This document shows, piece after piece, positions 35,096-44,256 of a DNA stretch of 64,000 nt. Origin of the DNA: JBPOFM01 sp041391925 (GTDB taxonomy: Bacteria; Bacteroidota; Bacteroidia; Flavobacteriales; Flavobacteriaceae). The position numbers and the translations under genes are program-made. Positions within the stretch are counted from its first letter, which is position 1. Every line of letters begins with the position of its first letter. Below the pieces are notes generated by a model that did no database searches, was not told where the DNA came from, and saw nothing but the letters and a program-made list of their open reading frames with translations. Where the stretch lies: positions 310,001-374,000 of the forward strand of contig JAWKNA010000005.1 in the NCBI GenBank assembly GCA_041391925.1. Direction: 5' to 3'.

Positions 35096-36388
35096 ATGAA
35101 TACCAACAAAAAAATTACCGTTGTAGGATTGGGATACGTAGGCTTACCACTCGCGGTTGAGTTTGCAAAAAAGTTTTTGGTTGTAGGTTTTGACATCAAC
35201 CAAAGAAGGATTGATGAATTGAGGCTTGGAATTGACAAAACGCTCGAAGTAAATAATAAAGATCTAAAATCTGTTTTGGTAAGTGAACATGGTGCCAAAA
35301 AGGGACTGCTAATTTCTAATGATTCAAAAGACATTGAAGATTCAGAAATTTATATCATTACTGTTCCAACACCAACAGATGAGCTTAACAAGCCGGATTT
35401 TACTCCGCTAATCAAATCAAGTGAAACCGTAGGTAAAGTTCTTTCAAAAGGCGATATAGTTATTTATGAATCCACTGTTTATCCTGGTGCCACAGAAGAT
35501 ATTTGTGTCCCCATTCTGGAAGACAAATCAGGATTAAAGTTCAATACCGATTTTTTTGCGGGTTATTCTCCAGAACGTATCAATCCTGGTGATAAAAAAC
35601 ATACTGTGACCAAGATTTTAAAGGTTACTTCAGGTTCTACTCCCAAAATTGCTGAAGAAGTTGACCAGCTTTATAAATCCATAATTATCGCCGGCACTCA
35701 TAAGGCGCCTTCGATAAAAGTGGCTGAGGCTGCAAAAGTTATTGAAAATTCACAGCGAGATATCAATATTGCATTTGTGAACGAATTATCCAAAATATTT
35801 AGGTTGCTGGATATTGATACCAAAGCCGTTTTGGAAGCCGCTGGGACAAAGTGGAATTTTATCAATTTTTCACCAGGTTTAGTCGGTGGTCATTGCATTG
35901 GGGTGGATCCTTACTATTTAGCCCAAAAAGCGATAGAAACAGGGTACAATCCCGAAATCATTCTAGCTGGACGAAAAATGAATGACAGTATGGGAAGTTA
36001 TGTGGCTCAAGAAACAGTGAAAATGATGATAAAAAATGGTGCAAAGATTAAAGGAGCAAAAGCCTTAGTGCTTGGAATTACTTTTAAAGAAAATTGTCCA
36101 GATATTCGAAATTCCAGAGTGATTGATATCATTGAGGAATTCAAGGCTTACCACGTGGATGTAGATGTTTTTGATCCATGGGCCTCTCCCGAAGAAGTCA
36201 AGCATGAATATGGATTAGATTTATTGGACAGTAAAGAAGCATTAAAAACAGATTATGATGCCATTGTATTAGCTGTCTCTCACAATGAGTTTTTGAAACT
36301 TAATCTTAAAAAACTTAAATCTGATATTGGAGTAGTGTTTGATGTCAAGTCCTTATTACCAAAGGAGTTGGTCGATGCGAGGTTGTAA
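35096..36388 (+). CDS. tviB: UDP-N-acetylhexosamine 6-dehydrogenase, TviB/WbpO type
   Basis: 430 residues from the ATG at 35096, two bases after the previous stop. Domains: NAD-binding (VVGLGYVGLPLAVEFAKKF), central (TDFFAGYSPERINPGDKKHT), and catalytic Cys in FSPGLVGGHCIGVDPYYLAQ. It oxidises C6 of UDP-GalNAc or UDP-GlcNAc to the uronic acid. The GYSPERINPGDK segment matches TviB/WbpO rather than WecC. With the epimerase that follows it is the pair used for Vi antigen and for P. aeruginosa O6. The likely product is UDP-GalNAcA. Confidence 0.9.
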   Translation: MNTNKKITVVGLGYVGLPLAVEFAKKFLVVGFDINQRRIDELRLGIDKTLEVNNKDLKSVLVSEHGAKKGLLISNDSKDIEDSEIYIITVPTPTDELNKPDFTPLIKSSETVGKVLSKGDIVIYESTVYPGATEDICVPILEDKSGLKFNTDFFAGYSPERINPGDKKHTVTKILKVTSGSTPKIAEEVDQLYKSIIIAGTHKAPSIKVAEAAKVIENSQRDINIAFVNELSKIFRLLDIDTKAVLEAAGTKWNFINFSPGLVGGHCIGVDPYYLAQKAIETGYNPEIILAGRKMNDSMGSYVAQETVKMMIKNGAKIKGAKALVLGITFKENCPDIRNSRVIDIIEEFKAYHVDVDVFDPWASPEEVKHEYGLDLLDSKEALKTDYDAIVLAVSHNEFLKLNLKKLKSDIGVVFDVKSLLPKELVDARL

Positions 36389-36468
36389 ATAAATTTTTGA
36401 CCTACATCCCTTGTCGAAGTAAATAGGCCTCTAAGTCTCATACCATAAAACTTAAAAGTTTAATACGA

Positions 36469-37452
36469 ATGTACCAAAAATCATATCATACCAAAGACCT
36501 TTCAAATCTTAACTTTTTAGTCACTGGAGGCGCAGGTTTTATCGGTTCCAATTTAGTGGAATATCTTTTAAAGTATAAGGCAAAAAAAGTTCGGGTTTTA
36601 GACAACTTTTCCAATGGGTATCGGGATAACCTTACCGAATTTATGAATAATCCCAGCTTTGAACTTATGGAAGGCGACATTCGAAATCTTGAGACCTGTA
36701 AACTAGCAATGGCTGGCATGGACTATGTATCCCACCAGGCTGCATTAGGGTCTGTGCCTCGTTCCATAAATGATCCATCGACCACAAATGATGTAAATAT
36801 AACTGGTTTTCTGAATATGATGACTGCTTTAAAAGAAAGCAAAACGGTTAAGCGGATGGTATATGCGGCCTCAAGCTCCACGTATGGTGATAGTAAAACT
36901 TTGCCTAAAGTTGAAGACCAAATTGGAAAACCTTTATCGCCTTACGCAGTTACCAAATATGTGAATGAACTATATGCGGATGTTTTTGGAAAAACCTATG
37001 GAACTGATGTTGTCGGCTTGCGTTATTTTAATGTTTTTGGACCAAAACAAAGCCCAAATGGGGCGTATGCTGCGGTGATTCCTTTGTTCATGCAGGCCTT
37101 AAAGGACAATGAATCCCCAACGATAAATGGCGACGGTGAGCAAACCCGAGATTTTACATTTGTTGACAATGCGGTCCAAGCTAATATCAAAGGATTTTTT
37201 GCGGAAAAAACTGCTAGTAATGAAGTATTTAATGTGGCCTGCGGTGAACGCATCAATTTGAATCAATTATGGGATAATTTGACAGAGGCAGCGAACAAAG
37301 ATATAAAACCCATCTATGGCCCTGACCGACAAGGTGACGTTAGAAATTCACTTGCGGATATTTCTAAGGCTGAAAGACTTCTTGGATATAAACCTCAATT
37401 TACGGTTAAGGAAGGTTTGAAAATAACTTGGGATTATTTTAATGTTACTTAA
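36469..37452 (+). CDS. tviC: UDP-N-acetylglucosamine 4-epimerase, TviC/WbpP type
   Basis: 327 residues, extended SDR family. NAD-binding GGAGFIGSNLVEYL near residue 20, catalytic YAVTK (Tyr near 165) and the Ser/Thr site YAASSSTYGDS are intact. The pattern SVPRSINDPSTTNDVNITG matches WbpP/TviC, which interconvert UDP-GlcNAc and UDP-GalNAc or their uronic acids. It follows tviB with an 80-base gap, so the two supply one activated uronic acid. The subfamily assignment is by memory of motifs. Confidence 0.9.
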   Translation: MYQKSYHTKDLSNLNFLVTGGAGFIGSNLVEYLLKYKAKKVRVLDNFSNGYRDNLTEFMNNPSFELMEGDIRNLETCKLAMAGMDYVSHQAALGSVPRSINDPSTTNDVNITGFLNMMTALKESKTVKRMVYAASSSTYGDSKTLPKVEDQIGKPLSPYAVTKYVNELYADVFGKTYGTDVVGLRYFNVFGPKQSPNGAYAAVIPLFMQALKDNESPTINGDGEQTRDFTFVDNAVQANIKGFFAEKTASNEVFNVACGERINLNQLWDNLTEAANKDIKPIYGPDRQGDVRNSLADISKAERLLGYKPQFTVKEGLKITWDYFNVT

Positions 37453-37554
37453 AGATTCTTGGAGTGCTATTCTCGGGTCTGATCTTCTTTGAATTTGGAA
37501 GCTGCAATAATCCAAATTTGCTCATGGTATGAAATCAAAGTAAAAAGTATGTAA

Positions 37555-38262
37555 ATGAAAAGAGCAATCAGAAAATTTGTTAGGCGCTTTGGTTTTGATA
37601 TCATTAAATTTAAGAAAGATCAGATGGGAATTTATCCATTTTACGATATGGCAAAATTCATTACAAAAGACAAACCAATGTTGTTTGACGTAGGAGCAAA
37701 TTTAGGACAAACCATAAAAGACTTTAAGGAAGTTTTCCATTTTGCAACCATCCATGCGTTTGAACCCAGCCCAGAAACTTTTGAAATTTTAAGTAATACA
37801 ATTTCTAGTTCTAAAGATTTGTATTTATGGAATCTAGGTGTAGGAGCCTCGAACGGTGAATTAATCTTGAATGAATACATTCATTCCAATACAAATTCTT
37901 TTTTGCAAGCAAAAAACATAAATCCGACAAGTCTTAAAAGAAAAACGTTGGTAAAAATGACAACAATTGATCAATTTTTAAAAGTTAATCAGATTGATAA
38001 AATAGACGTTCTCAAGATTGATACAGAAGGTTTTGAATTAGAAGTCTTTAAAGGGGCCATAAACTCTTTTTTAAATGGCAAAATAGGTTTGCTATTTTTT
38101 GAAGTTAGTTTTATTAACAGTCACCATGATATGCCCAGTTTTACCGAACTTTGGGATTTTGTATCTAAAAATGGTTTTGAATTGGTTTCCATATATCCTT
38201 TAGTTCACAAGAAAAAAATGGGAGTGTATACGAACATTTTATTTAAACATAAGAGCTATTAA
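37555..38262 (+). CDS. FkbM family methyltransferase 1
   Basis: 235 residues. The SAM-binding core FDVGANLGQTIKDF (near residue 42), HAFEPSPETFEIL, and the FkbM end pattern KIDTEGFELEVFKGA are clear. FkbM enzymes O-methylate sugars and polyketides. The position in the locus implies glycan methylation. It is one of three in the locus, and they differ in N-terminal length, so probably act on different positions or sugars. Confidence 0.88.
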   Translation: MKRAIRKFVRRFGFDIIKFKKDQMGIYPFYDMAKFITKDKPMLFDVGANLGQTIKDFKEVFHFATIHAFEPSPETFEILSNTISSSKDLYLWNLGVGASNGELILNEYIHSNTNSFLQAKNINPTSLKRKTLVKMTTIDQFLKVNQIDKIDVLKIDTEGFELEVFKGAINSFLNGKIGLLFFEVSFINSHHDMPSFTELWDFVSKNGFELVSIYPLVHKKKMGVYTNILFKHKSY

Positions 38263-38315
38263 ACAATAATTCTTATAAAACCATATTATTCGATGGGTCA
38301 TTAACACAAACCCTT

Positions 38316-38344
38316 TTGTCTTACTTCTAAAATAGCTATATTAG
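38316..38344 (+). promoter_or_regulatory. internal promoter before the ABC exporter pair
   Basis: TTG (38316-38318), 18 bases, TATATTAG (38337-38344): the same spacing as the locus promoter at 31067, with one mismatch to TAnnTTTG. It predicts a start about 15 bases before the TTG start codon of the permease. Confidence 0.5.
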
Positions 38345-38365
38345 CCTGGTCTAAATAGATGAGAT

Positions 38366-39232
38366 TTGAATACACCAAATAATGAACAATGGTTATATAC
38401 CATTTCTTCAAAAAATAAGCTAATCGATCTGAATTTTAATGAAATTTGGCGGTATCGGGATCTTTTGATGCTCTTTGTAAAACGAGATATAGTCACTGTA
38501 TATAAACAAACAATTTTAGGTCCTCTTTGGTATATTATTCAGCCCTTACTTACATCGATAATTTTCACTTTGATATTCAATAGATTGGGAAGTATTCAAA
38601 CAGGTGGAATACCACCATTTTTATTCAATCTTGCTGGAATTACCGCTTGGAATTATTTCAGGGAATGCCTTACAGGGACTAGCGATACTTTTAAAAAAAA
38701 TGAAAATATTTTTGGAAAGGTATATTTTCCTCGGGTCATCATGCCTATGTCTATAACAATTTCAAATTTGTTGAAATTTTTAATTCAATTGGGAATATTT
38801 GCAGGTTTCTACATTTATTATTATGCTTCTGGTTATCAAATGAGTGTCAATTTAAATCTTCTTCTTTTTCCGATTTATTTATTTATGATGGCGTTGTTAG
38901 GCTTGGGATTAGGAATGATTATCTCTGCTTGGACTACTAAATACAGAGATTTGTCTATTTTGGTAGCTTTTGCAGTTCAGTTATTAATGTATGTATCTGC
39001 TGTTCCATATCCCTTATTGGAAGCTCGAAAAAAATTTCCTGAATCGGTAGTAATTCTTGTAGAATATAATCCTTTGAGTCAAATTATTGAAGGCTTTAGG
39101 TATATGCTTCTAAATACGGGCACATTTGGATGGACAGGTTTTTTTTACACTTTGGCATTAAGTATTATAATTTTTATGATTGGCTTAATTATATTTAATA
39201 AGACTGAAAAATCCTTTATTGACACTGTATAA
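38366..39232 (+). CDS. wzm: ABC-2 type polysaccharide export permease, Wzm-like
   Basis: 288 residues from a TTG start. The cytosolic N-terminus (LNFNEIWRYRDLLMLFVKRD) leads to six membrane segments with the ABC-2 pattern YKQTILGPLWYIIQPLLTS and LSQIIEGFRYMLL. It exports lipid-linked glycan through the inner membrane together with the ATPase that follows; the two are separated by one base. This is the ABC-dependent route, as opposed to Wzx flippase plus Wzy. Confidence 0.92.
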   Translation: MNTPNNEQWLYTISSKNKLIDLNFNEIWRYRDLLMLFVKRDIVTVYKQTILGPLWYIIQPLLTSIIFTLIFNRLGSIQTGGIPPFLFNLAGITAWNYFRECLTGTSDTFKKNENIFGKVYFPRVIMPMSITISNLLKFLIQLGIFAGFYIYYYASGYQMSVNLNLLLFPIYLFMMALLGLGLGMIISAWTTKYRDLSILVAFAVQLLMYVSAVPYPLLEARKKFPESVVILVEYNPLSQIIEGFRYMLLNTGTFGWTGFFYTLALSIIIFMIGLIIFNKTEKSFIDTV

Positions 39233-39233
39233 A

Positions 39234-40511
39234 ATGACGGAAGTAATTTTAAAGGCAGAAAGCATTAGCAAACAATATAGACTTGGTGTCATAGGGACTG
39301 GTACGCTTAGCCACGATTTGAATCGCTGGTGGCATAAAGTCCGTGGTAAAGACGATCCGTTTTTGAAAGTTGGTGAATCAAATGATAGAAGTACAAAGTC
39401 TACTTCAGAGTATGTTTGGGCATTGAAGGACATTAATTTTGAAGTGAAACGCGGAGAGGTTTTAGGTATTATCGGAAAAAATGGGGCTGGGAAGTCTACA
39501 CTGCTTAAAATTTTATCCCGTGTCACTAACCCTTCAACGGGTGAGATAAAAACCAAAGGACGCATTGCTTCATTGTTGGAAGTTGGTACAGGATTTCACC
39601 CAGAATTAACAGGACGCGAAAACATCTATCTCAATGGTGCCATTTTAGGAATGACAAAATCTGAAATCAAAAGTAAAGAGCAAGAAATTGTTGATTTTTC
39701 AGGCTGTGAGCGTTATATAGATACCCCAGTGAAACGTTATTCTTCAGGAATGCGTGTGCGTTTGGCTTTTGCCGTTGCAGCGCATTTAGAACCTGACATT
39801 TTAGTGATTGACGAAGTGTTGGCGGTTGGAGATGCAGAATTTCAAAAAAAGGCGATTGGAAAAATGCAGGATATCAGTAGGGGCGATGGTAGAACTGTGT
39901 TGTTTGTAAGCCATAATATGGCAGCCGTTAAAAGTTTGTGCACTCGAGCTATCGTTTTGGAACATGGCATGATTATTTTTGAAGGTGAGACCAAAAAAGC
40001 TGTGGATTTTTATTTGAATAATCAATCCAACGAATCAGGAGGAGGTTCCTGTGAGTTTACGGATGTTTTTTCCAAAAAAAAGGAACTCCAACTTTTGAAA
40101 GTTACGACTACTGATCTAAATAATAGGGTGAGATCTACTTTTATGCAGTCCGAATCCATATTAATTAGAATCGACTTTAAGGTGAATGAATATGTAAAAG
40201 GAATGCGTGTTAACATAAATTTTTATAATATTTCAGGTACGCTGGCTTTTGTTACAAGCTCCCATGAATTGACGAGGGGCGGTTTGGATATTGGCATTCA
40301 TTACCTCGAATTGCTAATTCCTTCTTTTCTTTTAAATAAAATACGATATAATTTGGTTTTGAATGCAGGTATTCCTGGGCAAAGAGTTATGATAGCTCCC
40401 TTGGAAGTTTTATTTGTAGATATTGAAGGAGAAAATGCAGGTGGATCGACTCATGTAGAGAGATGGCCAGGGTTGGTTTCTCCTAAACTTGACTGGAAAC
40501 TTGATGCGTAG
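39234..40511 (+). CDS. wzt: polysaccharide export ATPase with carbohydrate-binding C-domain, Wzt-like
   Basis: 425 residues from the ATG at 39234, directly after the wzm stop. Walker A GKNGAGKST, signature YSSGMRVRLAFA and Walker B DILVIDEVLAVGD. The last 150 residues (from about FSKKKELQLLKVTTTDLNNR) form a Wzt C-terminal beta-sandwich that reads the non-reducing end of the glycan in the E. coli O8/O9a system. This predicts that export depends on a chain-end cap, possibly one of the methylations or other decorations encoded nearby. Confidence 0.93.
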   Translation: MTEVILKAESISKQYRLGVIGTGTLSHDLNRWWHKVRGKDDPFLKVGESNDRSTKSTSEYVWALKDINFEVKRGEVLGIIGKNGAGKSTLLKILSRVTNPSTGEIKTKGRIASLLEVGTGFHPELTGRENIYLNGAILGMTKSEIKSKEQEIVDFSGCERYIDTPVKRYSSGMRVRLAFAVAAHLEPDILVIDEVLAVGDAEFQKKAIGKMQDISRGDGRTVLFVSHNMAAVKSLCTRAIVLEHGMIIFEGETKKAVDFYLNNQSNESGGGSCEFTDVFSKKKELQLLKVTTTDLNNRVRSTFMQSESILIRIDFKVNEYVKGMRVNINFYNISGTLAFVTSSHELTRGGLDIGIHYLELLIPSFLLNKIRYNLVLNAGIPGQRVMIAPLEVLFVDIEGENAGGSTHVERWPGLVSPKLDWKLDA

Positions 40512-40580
40512 ATGAAACATTAAATTTTACATCTTTAATTATAAATAAGTTTACTTTGGCATGTTTTCAAACAAAACTTC

Positions 40581-41375
40581 ATGAAGAAATTATTAAAAAA
40601 TATAGCAAATAAGATAAATCATACCTTTTTCACTTCCCACTGGGATCGGGAATTAATTAGGGTGAAGAATAATTTGGATGGAGGTATTATTGTGCTTTAC
40701 GAAAAACCATTTCATTACCACCATGGGCGCTCTTTTTATGATACCTATAAGGAGATTTTCGAATCTCGAATTTATGAATTTAAAACAAAGTCAGAAAAAC
40801 CATTAATAATTGATTGTGGAGCAAATATGGGGTTAAGTGTTCTATATTTTTCAAAAAATTATAAGAATGCTGAAATTATTGCCTTTGAACCTGATCTGGC
40901 TGTTTTGGAATGTCTAAATAAAAATATCCATAATCAAAATTTAGACAATGTCATTTTATATGATAAAGCGGTTTGGAAGGATAACGCCGATTTGAAATTT
41001 CTGTCCGATAAGGGGATGGGCGGAAGGTTAAGTACTGATTTCATTGCACAAGAACCACAAATTGTGCAAGCTTTACGGCTGAAGGATTTTTTAAATCGAC
41101 CAGTTGATATGCTTAAACTGGATATTGAGGGAGCAGAATATATTGTAATGAAAGATTGTGAGAATCAGCTTCATAATGTGAAGCATATTTTCGTTGAGTA
41201 TCATAGCAGTATTGATGAAGAACAACATTTAGAGGATATTTTGTCTATTTTGAAGCATAAAGGATTTAGATATCACTTAAAACAATCATTCTCTAGGACA
41301 AGACCTTTTGTAGATTCACGCGTTGTTTGTCAAAAATTTGACATGGCCATAAATATTTTTGCCTATAGAAATTAA
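40581..41375 (+). CDS. FkbM family methyltransferase 2
   Basis: 264 residues. The SAM site IDCGANMGLSVLYF (near residue 65) is followed by IIAFEPDLAVLECLNKNI, and the FkbM closing pattern LKLDIEGAEYIVMKDC. It sits just after wzt. In other ABC-dependent systems, a methyltransferase near wzt caps the chain (WbdD), which makes this gene a candidate capper; WbdD is a different family, so this is only an analogy. Confidence 0.88.
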   Translation: MKKLLKNIANKINHTFFTSHWDRELIRVKNNLDGGIIVLYEKPFHYHHGRSFYDTYKEIFESRIYEFKTKSEKPLIIDCGANMGLSVLYFSKNYKNAEIIAFEPDLAVLECLNKNIHNQNLDNVILYDKAVWKDNADLKFLSDKGMGGRLSTDFIAQEPQIVQALRLKDFLNRPVDMLKLDIEGAEYIVMKDCENQLHNVKHIFVEYHSSIDEEQHLEDILSILKHKGFRYHLKQSFSRTRPFVDSRVVCQKFDMAINIFAYRN

Positions 41376-41488
41376 AAAAATAGCTATCTTAAAATTCTCT
41401 AATAGAAATCGAACTATAAAAAGCATTTTTAAAATTCGCACGATACTATTTTAATGATTTTTATAAACCACATAATTAGAATCTTCGT

Positions 41489-42565
41489 ATGATTAAAAAA
41501 TTTATTTTACATATAGGACCTGGTAAATGTGGATCATCTTCTATTCAAAATTTTTTTAAATCAACTAAAAATCCATCAAAAGAAAAAATCGGTTATGTGT
41601 TATTAAAACCTAAAGATGTTAACCGTTTTAATAAGAAGAATCTCGATAAGGATTCAATTGTTGTAATCAATGATATATTGCAAACGAATGGTAAAAACTG
41701 TGACATACTTATTTTAAGCCGAGAAAATCTTTATCAATGCCCTTTTGCAATAGCAAATATTTTTAAGGAGTCCTCAAAAAAATTCAATGAAAATATTCTC
41801 ATTGGTTATAGCAGGCGACAATCTGATTTTTTCGTATCTGCATATTCTCAATGGTTTTTTAGATCGGACGAAAGTATTTCCGAATCAAACACAATTTTGT
41901 TCAATCTAGGACTCCATACAGATTATTTTACAAGTATGGAAAAGCAATTGATTGCTGGGATAGGAGCAGATTTCAAAATTGCACGGCATTTTTTTGGAGA
42001 TAATCTCATGGACTGGAATGAAGGCTATCAAAAAATTAAAGTTTTATTGGATGAGAAGATAAAATTAAGAATGGGCACGCTTCCAACATATGGATCAGAT
42101 GTTAATCTAATACAAGATTTTTGCGATAAAGCTGGAATCAACCTAAAACAAAAAGCGATCGACCAAAGTAAGGTAAAGATTAACGCAAAATTTAACCCTT
42201 CTTTGGTAGAAGCGCTGAATGTTTCAAAAGAAATTGGACTATCGGTTATTAATCCTCATGAGGAAAATGATACTTTGTTGAAAATATCAAATCAATTAAA
42301 GTCTCATCTTGAAATTGATACTATCTTATTAGAGAATATTCTTGAGTATATAGATTTTTATTTTCTGGAATCAAATCTTGAATTTTGTAAAAAATATAAT
42401 CTTGATGCCTCCTATTTTAATGCCAAACCCAGTCTTGATAAGTCCAAAATAATTGAGTTGTTCAAGGAAAAGGAATCGAATCGAAAATCAAGTGCGTGGT
42501 TAATCAATTATTACAAAAACCTTTCTGCAGTGATGTTGGAATTAAATTTGAATTCAATTAAATAA
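41489..42565 (+). CDS. sulfotransferase-like P-loop protein 1
   Basis: 358 residues. The N-terminus HIGPGKCGSSSIQNFF has the 5'-phosphosulfate-binding loop pattern, and the middle IGYSRRQSDFFVSAYSQWF has the 3'-phosphate Arg/Ser pattern of PAPS-dependent sulfotransferases. The rest is divergent. The known family reaction moves sulfate from PAPS to a sugar hydroxyl. It is likely a glycan decorator, but only the two motifs support it. Confidence 0.68.
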   Translation: MIKKFILHIGPGKCGSSSIQNFFKSTKNPSKEKIGYVLLKPKDVNRFNKKNLDKDSIVVINDILQTNGKNCDILILSRENLYQCPFAIANIFKESSKKFNENILIGYSRRQSDFFVSAYSQWFFRSDESISESNTILFNLGLHTDYFTSMEKQLIAGIGADFKIARHFFGDNLMDWNEGYQKIKVLLDEKIKLRMGTLPTYGSDVNLIQDFCDKAGINLKQKAIDQSKVKINAKFNPSLVEALNVSKEIGLSVINPHEENDTLLKISNQLKSHLEIDTILLENILEYIDFYFLESNLEFCKKYNLDASYFNAKPSLDKSKIIELFKEKESNRKSSAWLINYYKNLSAVMLELNLNSIK

Positions 42566-42580
42566 TTTATTGATTATTAT

Positions 42581-43447
42581 ATGGATAATCCGTTAGTTTC
42601 TATATGCATACCCACCTATAATGGTGCTCAATTTATTGCTGATGCTATGGATTCCATTTTGGGGCAAGATTATGATCCAATAGAAATTATTGTATCTGAT
42701 GACGATTCAAAAGATGAAACTTTAAAAATAATTGATTCCTATCAAGCAAAAACAAATTTTCCGATTCGTATAGTCCGTCATTTCCCGAGTGGTATAGGTT
42801 CAAACTGGAATAATTCATTACAACATGCTCAAGGAGATTATATAAAATTTTTGTTTCAGGATGATGTTTTAAAACCTGATTGTATAAAGGATATGGTTTT
42901 TGTCCTAGAGAATAATCCAAAAATCGGATTAGTTGCATGCAAACGTGATTTTATTATAGAAGGTGAGGAGAATGATATAAATTTCCAAAAATGGTTGAAT
43001 ACTTATTCTAATCTTCAAAAACATCTCAATTTGAATTATAACCCTGTTGCCATTTTAGATAAGTCTTTTTTTAAATCCCCTCTGTTTTATAAGCAACCTT
43101 TAAACATTATTGGCGAGCCCAGTGCGGTTATGTTCAGAAGAAGTTTGATAAATAAGATTGGAAATTTTAGAGAGGATTTAAAACAAAATTTAGATATTGA
43201 ATACTGGTTTCGGACCCTAAAGTATACCTCAATAGGAATCTTGAACAAAAAACTAATTTTTTTCAGAATTCATTCTGGACAGGCAACTCAAAAAAACAAG
43301 GGAGCCATTGGTAATGATTCTAAAATCTTAAGTAAACTTTTATATTCAGATTATTTTTGGTTAGTAAACAAAACTAGACAAAAACAGTTATTCTTACGAC
43401 ATAATAGTCTTGGAAAATTAATCGTAAAATACACTGGGTTTCATTAG
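42581..43447 (+). CDS. glycosyltransferase family 2 (1)
   Basis: 288 residues, GT-A fold: VSICIPTYNGAQFI at the N-terminus, IIVSDDDSKDETL, and the metal site FLFQDDVLKP. It adds one sugar from an NDP donor to the growing lipid-linked unit. It starts 16 bases after the sulfotransferase-like gene. Its stop overlaps the stop of the convergent minus-strand gene by three bases. Confidence 0.9.
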   Translation: MDNPLVSICIPTYNGAQFIADAMDSILGQDYDPIEIIVSDDDSKDETLKIIDSYQAKTNFPIRIVRHFPSGIGSNWNNSLQHAQGDYIKFLFQDDVLKPDCIKDMVFVLENNPKIGLVACKRDFIIEGEENDINFQKWLNTYSNLQKHLNLNYNPVAILDKSFFKSPLFYKQPLNIIGEPSAVMFRRSLINKIGNFREDLKQNLDIEYWFRTLKYTSIGILNKKLIFFRIHSGQATQKNKGAIGNDSKILSKLLYSDYFWLVNKTRQKQLFLRHNSLGKLIVKYTGFH

Positions 43448-44253
43448 ATGTTCAGTGATTTCAATAAGTATCTTCCCAAGCGGTAATTAGAGAGCTTATT
43501 GGCAAAACTCAATTTTTTGAGTTCAAAAGCCAAATGTTTTGAATTTGCAAGGTCTCTTTGCAATTTTTCCTCTATGAAAGCATATAGTTCTAAATCTCCA
43601 GCATTTTTTTGCAGAATCATATTTTTTGTAGTGGTGTCAATAATGTTCTGCACTTTCGGTTTATGCGCTTTGTTTTTATAGGTATAATATGGAATTCCCC
43701 AATTGTAATACTTTTTTAGCAATACGAGCGATTCATCATAATATTCCTGAAGCCCAACAAATGCGAAATGTTGTTCAATATTTTTTTTGGCTACGTTCAA
43801 CATCGTGGTCTCATCTGCATTCGGCAACCCACTGATATACCGTATTTGTGCATTGTGGATGTCCTCGGTATTCATTTTTTCTACAAAATCCGAAAAGTTC
43901 ATCTTTTGACCCACTACTTCTTGATATAGACGATGATTAGGCCTTTCTTGAACGAAATTATAAAATGATAGAATTCTTTTTTCTGGATGCCTTAAGAATG
44001 TGATATATTCTGATGTTCCTAGTAAGTATTTATGAAGTCCGTAATACATATGACCCTTCAAAACTTTAATTTTTGAACGTTCACTTTGAGGTAAGTCGAT
44101 AAAATCTTGGGTCGTGAGCGTATTGCTGTCTTTTAAGCGTATTTGATAAACACTGTTTGCAGGATAAATTCTATTGAGAAAAGCATTTAATGTAGCACCT
44201 CCATTTTTTGGTAGATGAAGAAAAATAATATTATGTTTTATCTTATGCTTCAT
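43444..44253 (-). CDS. sulfotransferase family 2-like protein
   Basis: 269 residues. FLHLPKNGGATLNAFL is the PAPS 5'-phosphosulfate loop of the family that includes heparan sulfate 2-O-type enzymes, and YITFLRHPEKRILSFYNFV is the 3'-phosphate site. Both are intact. It reads opposite to most of the locus, as does the next gene. A sugar hydroxyl is the likely target. Confidence 0.8.
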   Translation of the reverse strand: MKHKIKHNIIFLHLPKNGGATLNAFLNRIYPANSVYQIRLKDSNTLTTQDFIDLPQSERSKIKVLKGHMYYGLHKYLLGTSEYITFLRHPEKRILSFYNFVQERPNHRLYQEVVGQKMNFSDFVEKMNTEDIHNAQIRYISGLPNADETTMLNVAKKNIEQHFAFVGLQEYYDESLVLLKKYYNWGIPYYTYKNKAHKPKVQNIIDTTTKNMILQKNAGDLELYAFIEEKLQRDLANSKHLAFELKKLSFANKLSNYRLGRYLLKSLNI

Positions 44254-44256
44254 ATA

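Noticed and set aside
37492..37518. Inverted repeat AATTTGGA / TCCAAATT as a terminator
   Set aside because: No T-run follows and the stem is AT-rich; it could be chance in an AT-rich gap.
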